DNA of 64,000 bases from Roseomonas aerilata DSM 19363 (GCF_000711725.1 NZ_JONP01000001.1:496001-560000); one strand, 5' to 3'. Shown: positions 42,525-51,062, counted from the stretch's first letter. The notes: generated by a model not told the origin, from the letters alone. Numbers and translations are program-made.

Positions 42525-44054
42525 ATGCAGTCGCATGCCGTGAAAGTCCATCCGTCCAAGGCGCTGTTGAAGCGCGAGGACCAGCTTGCCTGGAAGATCG
42601 CGGCCGTTGCCGCCGATCCCGTGCCCGTGCCCGAGGACACGGCGGCGATGATCATCAACCGGGTGATCGACAACGCCTCCGTCGCCATCGCCGCCATCAA
42701 CCGCTCCGCGCCCACCTCCGCCCGCCAGATGGCGCTCGGCCACCCGCGCCCGGGCGGCGCGACGGTCTTCGGGCTCGACCCCTCGCAGCGCGTCTCGCCG
42801 GAATGGGCAGCCTGGGCGAACGGCACGGCGGTGCGCGAGCTCGACATGCACGACACCTTCCTTGCCGCCGACTACTCGCACCCCGGCGACAACATCCCGC
42901 CGATCCTCGCCGTGGCGCAGACGATGGGCAAGTCGGGCGCCGAGCTGCTGCGCGGCCTCGCCACCGGCTACGAGATCCATATCGACCTCGTGCGCGCCAT
43001 CTGCCTGCACGAGCACAAGGTGGACCACATCGCCCATCTCTGCCCCGCCCAGGCCGCCGGTCTCGGCACGCTGCTCGGGCTGGACCAGGCGACGATCTTC
43101 CAGGCGGTGCAGCAGGCCCTCCACGTCTCCGTGACCTTCCGCCAGAGCCGAAAGGGCGAGATCTCCTCCTGGAAGGCCTTCGCCCCCGCGCATGCCGGCA
43201 AGCTGGCGGTCGAGGCTGTGGACCGCGCCATGCGCGGGGAGGGCGCGCCGAGCCCGATCTACGAGGGCGAGGATTCGGTTATCGCCTGGGTGCTGGCCGG
43301 GCGCACCCATCGCTATCAGGGCGACGTGTACGAGCCCGTCTACTACGAGGTCCCGCTGCCCGCGCCGGGCGAGGGCAAGCGCGCCATCCTCGACAGCTAC
43401 ACGAAGGAGCACTCGGCCGAGTACCAGTCCCAGGCGCTGATCGACCTCGCCTTCCGCATGCGGGAGCGGATCAAGGACCTCTCCCAGGTCGAGAAGATCC
43501 TTCTCCACACCTCTCATCACACTCACTATGTCATCGGCACCGGCGCCAACGACCCGCAGAAGATGGACCCGAAGGCCAGCCGCGAGACGCTGGACCACTC
43601 CATCATGTACATCTTCACCGTCGCGCTCGAGGACGGTCGCTGGCACCACGTGGACAGCTACGCCCCCGAGCGCGCCGCCCGCCCGGAGACGGTCCGCCTC
43701 TGGCACAGCATGGAAACGCGCGAGGACCCGGAGTGGACGCGCCGTTACCACTCGCGCGACCCGAACGAGCTTGCCTTCGGCGGCCGGGTGGAGATCACCC
43801 TCAAGGACGGTACCGTGCTGACCGATGAGCTGGCGGTGGCCAACGCGCACCCGCTGGGCGCGAAGCCCTTCGGCCGCGCGGACTACATCCGCAAGTTCCG
43901 GATCCTGACGGACGGCATCATCGACAAGGCCGAGCAGGACCGCTTCATCGCGGCGGCGGAGAACCTGCCGAACCTTAAGGCGGGGGAGCTCGACCAGCTG
44001 AACGTGCGCCTGCCCGAGGGCAAGCTCACCGTCGGCGGCCCCGGCATCTTCTGA
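42525..44054 (+). CDS. prpD: 2-methylcitrate dehydratase (MmgE/PrpD family)
   Basis: 509 residues from the ATG at 42525, which follows GGGAGA and starts the family-like N-terminus. The MmgE/PrpD layout is clear: [20 protein letters not shown] (~residue 110), [21 protein letters not shown] (~145), [21 protein letters not shown] (~207) and the ETRPDPEWTRR-like [20 protein letters not shown] near residue 400. Length and motifs fit PrpD proper (~480-500). The enzyme dehydrates 2-methylcitrate in propionate catabolism, without an iron-sulfur cluster. prpC follows after 64 bp. No methylisocitrate lyase (PrpB) gene is in the window. Confidence 0.9.
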   Translation: MQSHAVKVHPSKALLKREDQLAWKIAAVAADPVPVPEDTAAMIINRVIDNASVAIAAINRSAPTSARQMALGHPRPGGATVFGLDPSQRVSPEWAAWANGTAVRELDMHDTFLAADYSHPGDNIPPILAVAQTMGKSGAELLRGLATGYEIHIDLVRAICLHEHKVDHIAHLCPAQAAGLGTLLGLDQATIFQAVQQALHVSVTFRQSRKGEISSWKAFAPAHAGKLAVEAVDRAMRGEGAPSPIYEGEDSVIAWVLAGRTHRYQGDVYEPVYYEVPLPAPGEGKRAILDSYTKEHSAEYQSQALIDLAFRMRERIKDLSQVEKILLHTSHHTHYVIGTGANDPQKMDPKASRETLDHSIMYIFTVALEDGRWHHVDSYAPERAARPETVRLWHSMETREDPEWTRRYHSRDPNELAFGGRVEITLKDGTVLTDELAVANAHPLGAKPFGRADYIRKFRILTDGIIDKAEQDRFIAAAENLPNLKAGELDQLNVRLPEGKLTVGGPGIF

Positions 44055-44118
44055 TCGCACCCGCGCCGCCGGCCGACCCGGCGGCGCGCCCGCCCCACAC
44101 GGAAAGAGGAAGCAACCA

Positions 44119-45255
44119 ATGAGCGAAACCAAGCCCGACATCCGCAAGGGACTCGTCGGCGTCGTCGCCGACGTGTCCGCCGTCTCGAAGGTCATGGCCG
44201 AGACGAACAGCCTTACCTATCGCGGCTACCCCGTGCAGGACCTGGCCGAGAACTGCTCCTTCGAGGAGGTTGCCTACCTCCTCTGGAACGGGGAGCTGCC
44301 CAACGCCTCCCAACTCGCCGACTTCCGCGCGGAGGAAGCCGCCGAGCGCGCGCTGAGCCCCGCGCTGCACGAGGTCATCCGCGCCATGCCGCGCGGGGCC
44401 CACCCGATGGATGCCATCCGCACGGCCGTCTCCTTCATGGGGATGGAGGATCCGGAGGCGGGCGACGTGTCCGAGCCCGCGACGCGCCGCAAGGCAATGC
44501 GCCTGCTGGCGAAGATCCCGACGGCGATCGCTGCCGCCCACCGCGCTTCCAAGGACCTGCCGCCGGAGGCGCCCGACGCCTCCCTCACCTTTGCGGAGAA
44601 CTTCTTCCAGCTCGTCTTCGGCCGGGTGCCCCAGCCGGAGGTGGTGAAGTCCTTCGACGTCTCCCTCATCCTCTACGCGGAGCACGGCTTCAACGCCTCC
44701 ACCTTCACCGCCCGCACCATCACCTCCACCGGCGCCGACCTGCACGGGGCGGTCGTCGGGGGCATTGCGGCGCTGAAGGGTCCGCTGCACGGCGGCGCCA
44801 ACGAGGCGGTGATGCACATGCTGAGCGAGATCGGCGATCCCTCCCGCGCGGTGGAGTGGCTGCAGTCCCGCTTCGACCACCGCGCGCTGGTGATGGGCTT
44901 CGGCCACCGGGTCTACAAGAACGGCGACAGCCGGGTGCCGACGATGACGAAGTACGCCGAGCGCATGGCCGAGGTGGTGGGCGACCGCCGCTGGATGGAG
45001 ATGTCCCGGCTGCTGGCGGCGGAGATGCTGGCGAAGAAGAACATCCACCCGAACCTCGATTTCCCCGCGGGTCCCGCCTACCACCTGATGGGCTTCGACA
45101 TCCCGCTCTTCACCCCGATCTTCGTCGCGTCCCGCATCACCGGTTGGGCCGCGCACGTCATCGAGCAGTCCGCCGACAACCGCCTCATCCGTCCGCTCTC
45201 GGAGTACACGGGCGTCGCGCAGCGCACGGTTCCGTCGATGTCCGCGCGCGGCTGA
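44119..45255 (+). CDS. prpC: 2-methylcitrate synthase / citrate synthase family
   Basis: 378 residues, the length of the type II/prpC forms rather than the ~430 of hexameric GltA. Conserved blocks: KGLVGVVADVSAVSKVM at the start, LTYRGYPVQDLAENCSFEEV (~residue 33), LHGGANEAVMHML (~222, active-site histidine), GFGHRVYKNGDSR (~262, second histidine) and DFPAGPAYHLMGF (~315, containing the catalytic aspartate region). It would condense propionyl-CoA or acetyl-CoA with oxaloacetate. The position behind prpD indicates 2-methylcitrate synthase. GGAAAGAGGAAG precedes the ATG. A long hairpin follows. Confidence 0.9.
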   Translation: MSETKPDIRKGLVGVVADVSAVSKVMAETNSLTYRGYPVQDLAENCSFEEVAYLLWNGELPNASQLADFRAEEAAERALSPALHEVIRAMPRGAHPMDAIRTAVSFMGMEDPEAGDVSEPATRRKAMRLLAKIPTAIAAAHRASKDLPPEAPDASLTFAENFFQLVFGRVPQPEVVKSFDVSLILYAEHGFNASTFTARTITSTGADLHGAVVGGIAALKGPLHGGANEAVMHMLSEIGDPSRAVEWLQSRFDHRALVMGFGHRVYKNGDSRVPTMTKYAERMAEVVGDRRWMEMSRLLAAEMLAKKNIHPNLDFPAGPAYHLMGFDIPLFTPIFVASRITGWAAHVIEQSADNRLIRPLSEYTGVAQRTVPSMSARG

Positions 45256-45274
45256 CGCGCTCAGCTGACAGGCA

Positions 45275-45320
45275 CCACGACGAACGGACGCGCTGCTTGC
45301 GCGTCCGTTAACGATCGTGG
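45275..45320 (+). terminator. Long hairpin downstream of prpC
   Basis: A 10-bp perfect stem (AACGGACGCG at 45283-45292 with CGCGTCCGTT at 45300-45309, 7-base loop) is extended after an internal loop by CCACGA/TCGTGG (45275-45280, 45315-45320). It lies 20 bases after the prpC stop. There is no T run, so it may stabilise the mRNA end or act with Rho. Confidence 0.5.
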
Positions 45321-45823
45321 CGCAGCGCAACGCACTGCAGCGTGATTTGGATGCACGTCAAAATAAATGCGCGTGCTGCGTCTTTCCGTTGACAACATGC
45401 TTGTGCGTGAAGATAGCGTGGCGAGCGCATGAACGGTCACACGCGATTCGCACGCGATGCTGTCAAGCAGCTTGTGCTCACTCCATGCACCGGACTGCTC
45501 GGCCCAAAGCGACGCTGGTGACGGTGATCGGCGCGACGCAACACGGAAGGACGGTTCCTGGCATCCTCGGATGACACCTTGAACCAGGGGCGAGAGCGGA
45601 ACGTGATCCTCGAAGGAGGATGCCGGACACCGCACGAAGCCCGGCACGGCGTGGCGCTGCCGCCAGAGGGCAAGGCCCCGGCGCGCGTCAGGCCCTTGGC
45701 CGCCCCGCTTCCGCGCTGCGAAGACCCTGTGACGCCTCCCTCCCGACAGGTGGGCGCGTCCTCGGGACAGTATTGGCCCATGACGTGACCCATCCGGCAC
45801 GAAACCCCCAGGAGATCCAGCAC
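45321..45823. other. AT-richer intergenic stretch with possible promoter, upstream of the histone-like gene
   Basis: About 500 bases without a convincing gene. The part 45330-45560 is clearly less GC-rich than the surroundings and is full of GCAC/GTGC words. A perfect TTGACA at 45389-45394 faces GATAGC at 45412-45417 (17-base spacer), a plausible plus-strand promoter. Two short open frames (45317-45574 and 45579-45788) have no homology and are probably spurious. A small RNA is possible but not demonstrable. Confidence 0.4.
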
Positions 45824-46597
45824 GTGAGCGAAGAGAAGACCCCCCGAGCGGCCGCGATGGCCATGAGCACAACGCGCCGCAGCGCCGGCACGCGCAAGGC
45901 GAGCACCGCCGGCCGCGCGAAGCCGGCCGCAAAGACCACGAAGACCGCCGCGAAGAAGCCCGGCCCCGCCAAGGGCAGCGCGACCGCGAAGAAGGCGACC
46001 GCGACCGCCCGCAGCGCGAAGAAGGCGGCCCCCGCCCGCAAGACCGCCGCGACGAGGACTGCGACCAAGACCGCGGCGAAGTCCGGCACCACGCGCCGCA
46101 CGACGGCGGCGAAGAAGGCCGCGCCCGCCCGCAAGACCGCTTCCACGCGCAGCACCACCGCGCGCAAGGCGGCGCCTGCCCGCAAGACGGCCACCGCGAA
46201 GAAGGCGGCCCCCGCGAAGCGCGCGACTGGCGCGAAGACCGCCGCGAAGTCCGCGACTGCCCGTCGCCCGGCGGCGTCCCGCACCAGCACCGCCGCCAAG
46301 CGCACCACCGCGACGACGGCCCGCAAGGCACCGGCCCGCAAGGCCGCGACGAGCACGCGCGCGACCGCCAGCCGCTCGACGAGCACGCGCTCGACCGCCG
46401 CGAAGGCGCCCGCCAAGCGCGCCGCCGCGACCCGCAGCACGGCCACCCGCAAGAGCGCCACGACCTCGGCGCGCAGCGAAGCCGCGAAGAAGGGTGCCGC
46501 CACCCGCGCCCGTCGGAAGGCCGAGGCCACTGCCTCCGCCGCGCCCGAGACAACGGCGCCGGAGACGGAGGCTCAGTCCAGCAGCGACGCGACCTGA
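45824..46597 (+). CDS. Histone H1-like lysine/alanine-rich DNA-binding protein
   Basis: 257 residues from the GTG at 45824 (AGGAGA eight bases upstream). Almost the whole protein is built of K, A, T, R, P and S, like eukaryotic H1 tails and the bacterial Hc1/Hc2, AlgP and BpH1 proteins. Imperfect repeats of KKAAPARKTA recur near residues 65, 95, 115 and 125, visible also in the DNA. There is no globular domain until an acidic tail (PETTAPETEAQSSSDAT). Such proteins bind DNA non-specifically and compact the nucleoid. The gene stands alone, ends at a strong terminator and has an AT-richer leader. Repeat number is likely to vary between strains. Confidence 0.85.
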   Translation: MSEEKTPRAAAMAMSTTRRSAGTRKASTAGRAKPAAKTTKTAAKKPGPAKGSATAKKATATARSAKKAAPARKTAATRTATKTAAKSGTTRRTTAAKKAAPARKTASTRSTTARKAAPARKTATAKKAAPAKRATGAKTAAKSATARRPAASRTSTAAKRTTATTARKAPARKAATSTRATASRSTSTRSTAAKAPAKRAAATRSTATRKSATTSARSEAAKKGAATRARRKAEATASAAPETTAPETEAQSSSDAT

Positions 46598-46619
46598 TCG
46601 CTCCGCGATCACCGTGAAG

Positions 46620-46645
46620 GGGGGCGCTCCGGCGCCCCCTTTTTT
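46620..46645 (+). terminator. Rho-independent terminator of the histone-like gene
   Basis: A perfect 8-bp stem GGGGGCGC/GCGCCCCC with a TCCG loop (46620-46639) followed by six T (46640-46645). It starts 22 bases after the stop. The last T also begins the stop codon of the convergent DUF1537-like gene, so it marks the shared boundary. Confidence 0.9.
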
Positions 46646-47727
46646 CATGCCTGCGCGGCGAAGGCGCTCAGCATGATGTCCCGCGCACCCGCGGCTCCGG
46701 GCTTGAGCAGGAGGTGGAGCGGCGCTCCCTCCACCGCGCACCAGGGCAGCCCTGCACCAGGCTCCGCACCGAGGCGAAGCGAGCGTGGGGCGAGCGCCGC
46801 GACCACGTCCTCGCACGCCTCCTCGCCCGCGACGAGCAGCCTCGTGACGCCGCGCGCCACCAGCCCCTTCGCAAGCTCCCCCGCCAGGTCCGCCCGCTTC
46901 GGCGCGGCGATCACCACCGGCGCCTCCTCGGACAGAAGCGGCGCAGCCCAGTCGAGCGCCGCCGCCAGCCCCTCTGCGTCGCGCAGGTCGTGCGTCGGCG
47001 CATAGAGCCGCGCGAGCCCGGCCTGGGAGAGCGTCTCTCGTGCGCCGGAGCACACGAGAACCGCGCCGGGGCCGTGCGGCGCCTCTGTCGGGCGCTCGGC
47101 GCGGGAGAGGTGCTGTGCGAGGCCGGAGGCGAGGCCCGCGCCACCGATAAGCAGTCCCTGCGTGCCGGCAGCTTCGCCCAGCGCCTGCAGGTGCGTCTGC
47201 GTCAGACCATCCACCACCGCGTAGCGCCGGCCCCACTCCGCAAGGCGCGACATCTCCGTACGGATCGCGCCCGCGCCCGCCTCGACCACGCGAAACGGGA
47301 TCAGCCCCACCGGCTCCTCGGTCCCCGCCGCGAGGCGACGCGGTAGGTTCGCCTCGCCCGACGCCGGCGCGGTGCCGAGGAAGAGGTGCCCGAGATAGAC
47401 GGTGCGTCCCCGCGCGGGATCGGCCGGCACGATCGGCGCGAAGCTCGTCCTCAACCGGCGCAGCAGCGCGTCGGCGAGGCGCCCCGTCGCCATGGGCTCG
47501 AAATCGGCGGCAATGGCCTGCACGATTCGCTCTGCGCCGGCCGCGAGCAGCGCGTCGCAGGCCGCCAGACCGTCCGGCGGCGCGATCACCACCACCGCCT
47601 CCGCCCTGGGCAGCGCGCCCTCGAAGGTGCCGGGCACCAGCGCCGTGTCGATCCCTTCGGCCGAGAGCGCCGCGCCGAATTCGAGCGCGGCCGCAAGGCT
47701 CTCCGCGATAGCTCCGAGGCGCGCCAT
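46645..47727 (-). CDS. Divergent DUF1537 (four-carbon acid sugar kinase, OtnK-like) protein
   Basis: 360 residues, shorter than the ~420 of OtnK kinases. The middle and C-terminal half follow DUF1537: ARGRTVYLGHLFLGTAPAS (~residue 115), VGLIPFRVVEAGAGAIRTE (~152), LLIGGAGLASGLAQHLSR (~205) and LVARGVTRLLVAGEEACEDV (~290) up to LLLKPGAAGARD, the nucleotide-site segment. The N-terminal metal/substrate motif of OtnK (GxIADDFTGA) is replaced here by LGAIAESLAAALEFGAAL without the aspartate pair. The protein may thus be catalytically altered. It is the last gene of the six-gene unit, one base after the methyltransferase stop. Confidence 0.7.
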   Translation of the reverse strand: MARLGAIAESLAAALEFGAALSAEGIDTALVPGTFEGALPRAEAVVVIAPPDGLAACDALLAAGAERIVQAIAADFEPMATGRLADALLRRLRTSFAPIVPADPARGRTVYLGHLFLGTAPASGEANLPRRLAAGTEEPVGLIPFRVVEAGAGAIRTEMSRLAEWGRRYAVVDGLTQTHLQALGEAAGTQGLLIGGAGLASGLAQHLSRAERPTEAPHGPGAVLVCSGARETLSQAGLARLYAPTHDLRDAEGLAAALDWAAPLLSEEAPVVIAAPKRADLAGELAKGLVARGVTRLLVAGEEACEDVVAALAPRSLRLGAEPGAGLPWCAVEGAPLHLLLKPGAAGARDIMLSAFAAQA

Positions 47728-47728
47728 C

Positions 47729-48595
47729 TCAGCGGGTCCTGGGCAGGGCGAGCAGGTCCGTGTGGCCGACCACGGCGCGCAGCCCGCCGCGCCGCGCCTG
47801 TGCCCTGCGCGCGGCCGACCAGGCCTGCACCGCGGCTCGTCCGCGCGGAAGCTGCTCCAGCGCGGCCGAAGCATGCCCGCCCGCGAGCTCCATCAGCATG
47901 CGTGTTTCCGCCGGACCGATGCGCCAGGGGGAGGGAGCGGTTGCCACCGCGTATCCCTCCTCCCTGAAGGCCGCTGCCATTGCGCCCACCGCACCGGGCC
48001 CGAGCGCCCGGCCGCCGAAGCCCTTGTCGCGCCCCTGGTCCCGCCGGAAGGCGCGGCCGACGAGGCCGTCCGCCGGATGCGGCGGCAGGAAGCGCGCGTC
48101 GCCGGCGACGTTCAGCGCGCTGTAGAAGGGAAGCTGCAGCTCCTCCGCCATGCGCGTCACCCAGGAACGGGAGACGAGGTCGCAGAGCGCTGTGCAGACC
48201 ACGGCATCCGCGCGCTCGAGCGGCAGCCCGTCGGGCGCGTCCGCGAGGTCCCGCACCAGCCCGTCCACGCGCCAGGCGCCGGAGGGGGTATGCACGAGCA
48301 GCGTCCGCTTGTTCGGCGCCGAGACCTCGAAGCCGACGGAAACCGCGCGGTCCGCGATGGTGTCGAAGGCGAACTCGATCAGCGTCACGTCCGCATCCAC
48401 CAGCGTCCAGGCCTGGGGGCGGTTCAGGATGGGCGCGAGCCAGCGGAAGAGGCTCCCGGTCCCGGCGCCGAGGTCCAGCAGCCGAGGGCGCGCAGGCAGT
48501 GCCTCCGACAGCGCCAGCGCCAGGGCGATGCTGCGCGCCCTCGCGTCGTGCGGCTCGCGTAGCTCCAGCCAGTCGGCGTCGAAGCTCTCGGTCAT
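47729..48595 (-). CDS. Class I SAM-dependent methyltransferase
   Basis: 288 residues. Rossmann motif I is LLDLGAGTGSLFRWL (~residue 39), followed by WTLVDADVTLIEFAF (~62) and VVCTALCDLVSRSWV (~130) in the order of class I methyltransferases. The C-terminal GPAETRMLMELAGGHASAALEQ is unusual and belongs to no named subfamily I know. It lies ten bases downstream of the glycosyltransferase gene and one base before the DUF1537-like gene. The acceptor is unknown; from the context a pterin-like or sugar-linked metabolite is possible. Confidence 0.82.
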   Translation of the reverse strand: MTESFDADWLELREPHDARARSIALALALSEALPARPRLLDLGAGTGSLFRWLAPILNRPQAWTLVDADVTLIEFAFDTIADRAVSVGFEVSAPNKRTLLVHTPSGAWRVDGLVRDLADAPDGLPLERADAVVCTALCDLVSRSWVTRMAEELQLPFYSALNVAGDARFLPPHPADGLVGRAFRRDQGRDKGFGGRALGPGAVGAMAAAFREEGYAVATAPSPWRIGPAETRMLMELAGGHASAALEQLPRGRAAVQAWSAARRAQARRGGLRAVVGHTDLLALPRTR

Positions 48596-48605
48596 GCGGG
48601 GGTGC

Positions 48606-49649
48606 TCAAGCGATGGCTGCCCTTATCTCTGCGGCGAAGGCGGCCGCGCGGTCTTCCCAGCGGGGAAGCCCCGTGCCGGCGCGCCAGGCGGCGTCCGCCA
48701 TCGCCTCGCGCAGGCCCTTGTCGTAGATGGGCCGGCGCATGGCGCGGGAAAGGCTGTTGTGGTCGCCGGGCGCGCAAACCACCGCGGCGTCGCGCGGGGC
48801 GAGGTCGGCCAGTGCGCCACCCTCGGTGATCGCGAGCGGCAGGCCGTGCGACAGGGCCTCCGCGACGGCCATGCCATATCCCTCCCACCAGCTCGCGGAG
48901 GCGAAGAGGTCGGCGCGGTCGTAGAGCGCCTCCAGCGCCTGGCCCTCTACCTGCCCCACGAAGGCAACGCGCGGCCCGATGCCAAGAGAATCGGCAAGGG
49001 CGCGAAGCTCGTCGAGAAGTCCCGGGTCGCGCGGTGCCCCTGCGATGGTGAGCGTCCACTCGATGTCCGTCAGCCGGCCGAGCGCCCGCAGCAGCACGTC
49101 GTGCCCCTTCCGCCGCGTGATGGTCGCGACCGAAAGGATGGCGCATCCGGTTCCCCCCGACCCGCGCGCACGGGCCGCCGGCTCCGTGCCGGGCTCTACG
49201 ATCCCGATGCGCGCGGGCTCGGCGCCGAAATCCGCGGGCAGTCGGGAAGCGGTGAGTCGTGAGGTGGTGACGAGTCGCGCGAGCCGCGGGAAAAGCGTCC
49301 GCTCCCGCTCGCGCAAAGCATCGCGCTTCGCCTCGGGGAAGCCGGCCTCCAGTGCCGTGGGGTGGTGGATCAGGCCGAGGCAGCGCCGCATCCAGTCGCC
49401 TCCGGCGAGTGGCGCGAAGGCGGGGAGCCCGAGCCCGTCGAGCACGAGGGCCTCGTCAGGTGATAATCGGGCGATCACTGCGCGCGCCGCGGCCTCCGCC
49501 TCCTCGTCGGGCAGCGGATGGCGGCCCGGCATCTCCTCCACTCGCACATCGTGGCCGAGCTCGCGCAGCCCCGCGATGATTCGTCGGTCATACCCATAGC
49601 CGCCGCTGACCGTGGAGAGAGGTGCCGGAACCGCGAGGGCGATCCTCAC
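48606..49649 (-). CDS. GT4-family glycosyltransferase
   Basis: 347 residues, two Rossmann domains. The N-terminal loop is STVSGGYGYDRRIIAGLREL; the C-terminal nucleotide-sugar domain has ATITRRKGHDVLLRAL (~residue 170) and the EX7E motif EGYGMAVAEAL (~263), as in retaining GT4 enzymes using UDP-, GDP- or ADP-sugars. No membrane helix is visible. Its start overlaps the 6-pyruvoyltetrahydropterin-synthase-like gene by 4 bases, so the two proteins are co-translated. A pterin or a flagellar protein are conceivable acceptors; neither is proven. Confidence 0.88.
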   Translation of the reverse strand: MRIALAVPAPLSTVSGGYGYDRRIIAGLRELGHDVRVEEMPGRHPLPDEEAEAAARAVIARLSPDEALVLDGLGLPAFAPLAGGDWMRRCLGLIHHPTALEAGFPEAKRDALRERERTLFPRLARLVTTSRLTASRLPADFGAEPARIGIVEPGTEPAARARGSGGTGCAILSVATITRRKGHDVLLRALGRLTDIEWTLTIAGAPRDPGLLDELRALADSLGIGPRVAFVGQVEGQALEALYDRADLFASASWWEGYGMAVAEALSHGLPLAITEGGALADLAPRDAAVVCAPGDHNSLSRAMRRPIYDKGLREAMADAAWRAGTGLPRWEDRAAAFAAEIRAAIA

Positions 49650-50062
49650 GCGCCGACGGAGCTCGGCACGTCAGCCTCGTAGGCCGCCCAGGCGAGCGGG
49701 CTCTCGCGCAGCAGCACCTTCACCGCCCGCACCGCCCGCCCGCCCTCGCCGAGCTTGCCCTCCGCCAGCGCGGCGCAGAGCAGGGCGTGGATATGGAAGC
49801 AGAGGAACTCGGTGGTCGTGTTCTGGCCCGCAAAGGCGGGCAGGGTGTCGAGGTTGTTGTAGTCGAAGCTATCGAGGATCCGGCGCAGCTCCACCCGCGC
49901 CGCCGCGATGTCCACCAGCAGGTTGGCGTCGTCCAGCCGTGGGGCGCGGAACTCGGCCTCCACCACGAAGGTCGCGCCGTGCACGCGCTGGGCGGGGCCG
50001 AAGCCCTCGCCGCGGAAGGAATGGGCGACCATGACGTGGTCGGCGACGGTCAGGCTGTACAT
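49646..50062 (-). CDS. 6-pyruvoyltetrahydropterin synthase/QueD family protein
   Basis: 138 residues from the ATG at 50062. The family fold is shown by MYSLTVADHVMVAHSFRGE, then PAQRVHGATFVVEAEF (~residue 30), LVDIAAARVELRRILDSFDY (~53) and the PAFAGQNTTTEFLCFHIHALL (~75) block, which matches NPTxE of QueD/PTPS. The zinc site is altered: the canonical HGHxY has become HGATF, leaving only two of the usual three histidines (AHSF and HGATF). The role may thus differ from 6-pyruvoyl- or 6-carboxy-tetrahydropterin formation. It is the third gene of the six-gene unit. Confidence 0.82.
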   Translation of the reverse strand: MYSLTVADHVMVAHSFRGEGFGPAQRVHGATFVVEAEFRAPRLDDANLLVDIAAARVELRRILDSFDYNNLDTLPAFAGQNTTTEFLCFHIHALLCAALAEGKLGEGGRAVRAVKVLLRESPLAWAAYEADVPSSVGA

Positions 50063-50069
50063 GCTCTTC

Positions 50070-51062
50070 TCATTCGTAGGTGACGACGGGCAGCAGCGGC
50101 GCGGCCCCTCCCTCGGCAGCGTCGCCCAGCAGCCCCGCCATCGCGCGCGGCAGTTCGCGGAAGGCGACCATGGGGCCGCAGAGCGCATCCAGCGCCGGAT
50201 CGGAGAGGAGGCGGAGGGCGAGGGCCAGCCGCTCGGCGTGCGTCCGCCGACCGCGCATCGGCCCCGCGACCTGCCCGACCTGGCTGGAGCGGATGCTCAC
50301 CCGCCCGGCATGGAAGGCCCCGCCGAGGGGCAGCGCGCATTCCTTGTCGCCGAACCAGGACGCCTCGACGATCCGCCCCTCGAAGCCGGCGCAGCGGATG
50401 GCGGTGCGCAGCCCCTCGGGGTTGCCGCTGGCATGCACGATCAGGTCCCGCCCGCCCGGCGCCTCCGCCGGCGCGACGAGGCGCAGGCCGAGCGCCTTCG
50501 CGACGGCCGCGCGCGAAGGGTCCGGATCGGCCACCACCAGCTCCACCGCCGGGAAGCGCGAGATCAACCAGGCGCAGAGCAGCCCGACCACGCCCGCGCC
50601 CACCACCAGCGCGCGCTCCCCGGCCATGGGCTGCGCGTCCCAGGCCACGTTCAGCGCGGTTTCCATGTTCGCGGCCAGCACCGCGCGCCACTCCGGCACG
50701 TTGTCCGGCACGCGCGCGCAGAGCGAGAGGGGGGCGACAAAGCGGTCCTGATGCGGGTGGAGGGAGAAGATGCGCGCACCCAGCCAGTCCTCCGGCCCGT
50801 CCTCTACCACGCCGACGGCGGCGTAGCCGTACTTCACCGGAAAGGGAAAATCGCCGGATTGCTGGGGCGCGCGCATCCGCGCCCACTCGCTCTCGGGCAC
50901 GCCGCCATGAAATACGAGGCGCTCCGTCCCGCGGCTGATGCCGCTGGCCATCGTGCGCACCAGCACTTCACCGGCTCCAGGCTTGCGCAGCGTCTCGCCG
51001 TGGATCGCGCCCTGGCCGGGGCCGGTCGTCCAGAAGGCGGTGGCGGTGAGCGTGCCGCTCAT
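50070..51062 (-). CDS. MDR-superfamily dehydrogenase without catalytic zinc site
   Basis: 330 residues. Medium-chain dehydrogenase layout: GAGEVLVRTMASGISRGTERLV (~residue 28), PVKYGYAAVGVVEDGP (~75), the NAD(P) motif LVVGAGVVGLLCAWLI (~150) and SQVGQVAGPMRGRRTH near residue 260. At the place where alcohol dehydrogenases carry the zinc-binding cysteine (G-x-C-x-S/T-D) this protein reads SGISRGTE, and no structural-zinc cysteine lobe is visible. The best analogues are BchC-type and related pterin-neighbourhood dehydrogenases. The start overlaps the RibD-like gene by ATGA. Confidence 0.85.
   Translation of the reverse strand: MSGTLTATAFWTTGPGQGAIHGETLRKPGAGEVLVRTMASGISRGTERLVFHGGVPESEWARMRAPQQSGDFPFPVKYGYAAVGVVEDGPEDWLGARIFSLHPHQDRFVAPLSLCARVPDNVPEWRAVLAANMETALNVAWDAQPMAGERALVVGAGVVGLLCAWLISRFPAVELVVADPDPSRAAVAKALGLRLVAPAEAPGGRDLIVHASGNPEGLRTAIRCAGFEGRIVEASWFGDKECALPLGGAFHAGRVSIRSSQVGQVAGPMRGRRTHAERLALALRLLSDPALDALCGPMVAFRELPRAMAGLLGDAAEGGAAPLLPVVTYE

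Noticed and set aside
42456-44195. A 579-codon minus-strand frame opposite prpD.
   Set aside because: Shadow frame; prpD on the plus strand has complete family features and a ribosome-binding site.
45317-45788. Two short plus-strand frames (85 and 69 codons) in the intergenic region.
   Set aside because: No homology, no ribosome site of note, unusual composition (many cysteines in the first), and the region looks regulatory.
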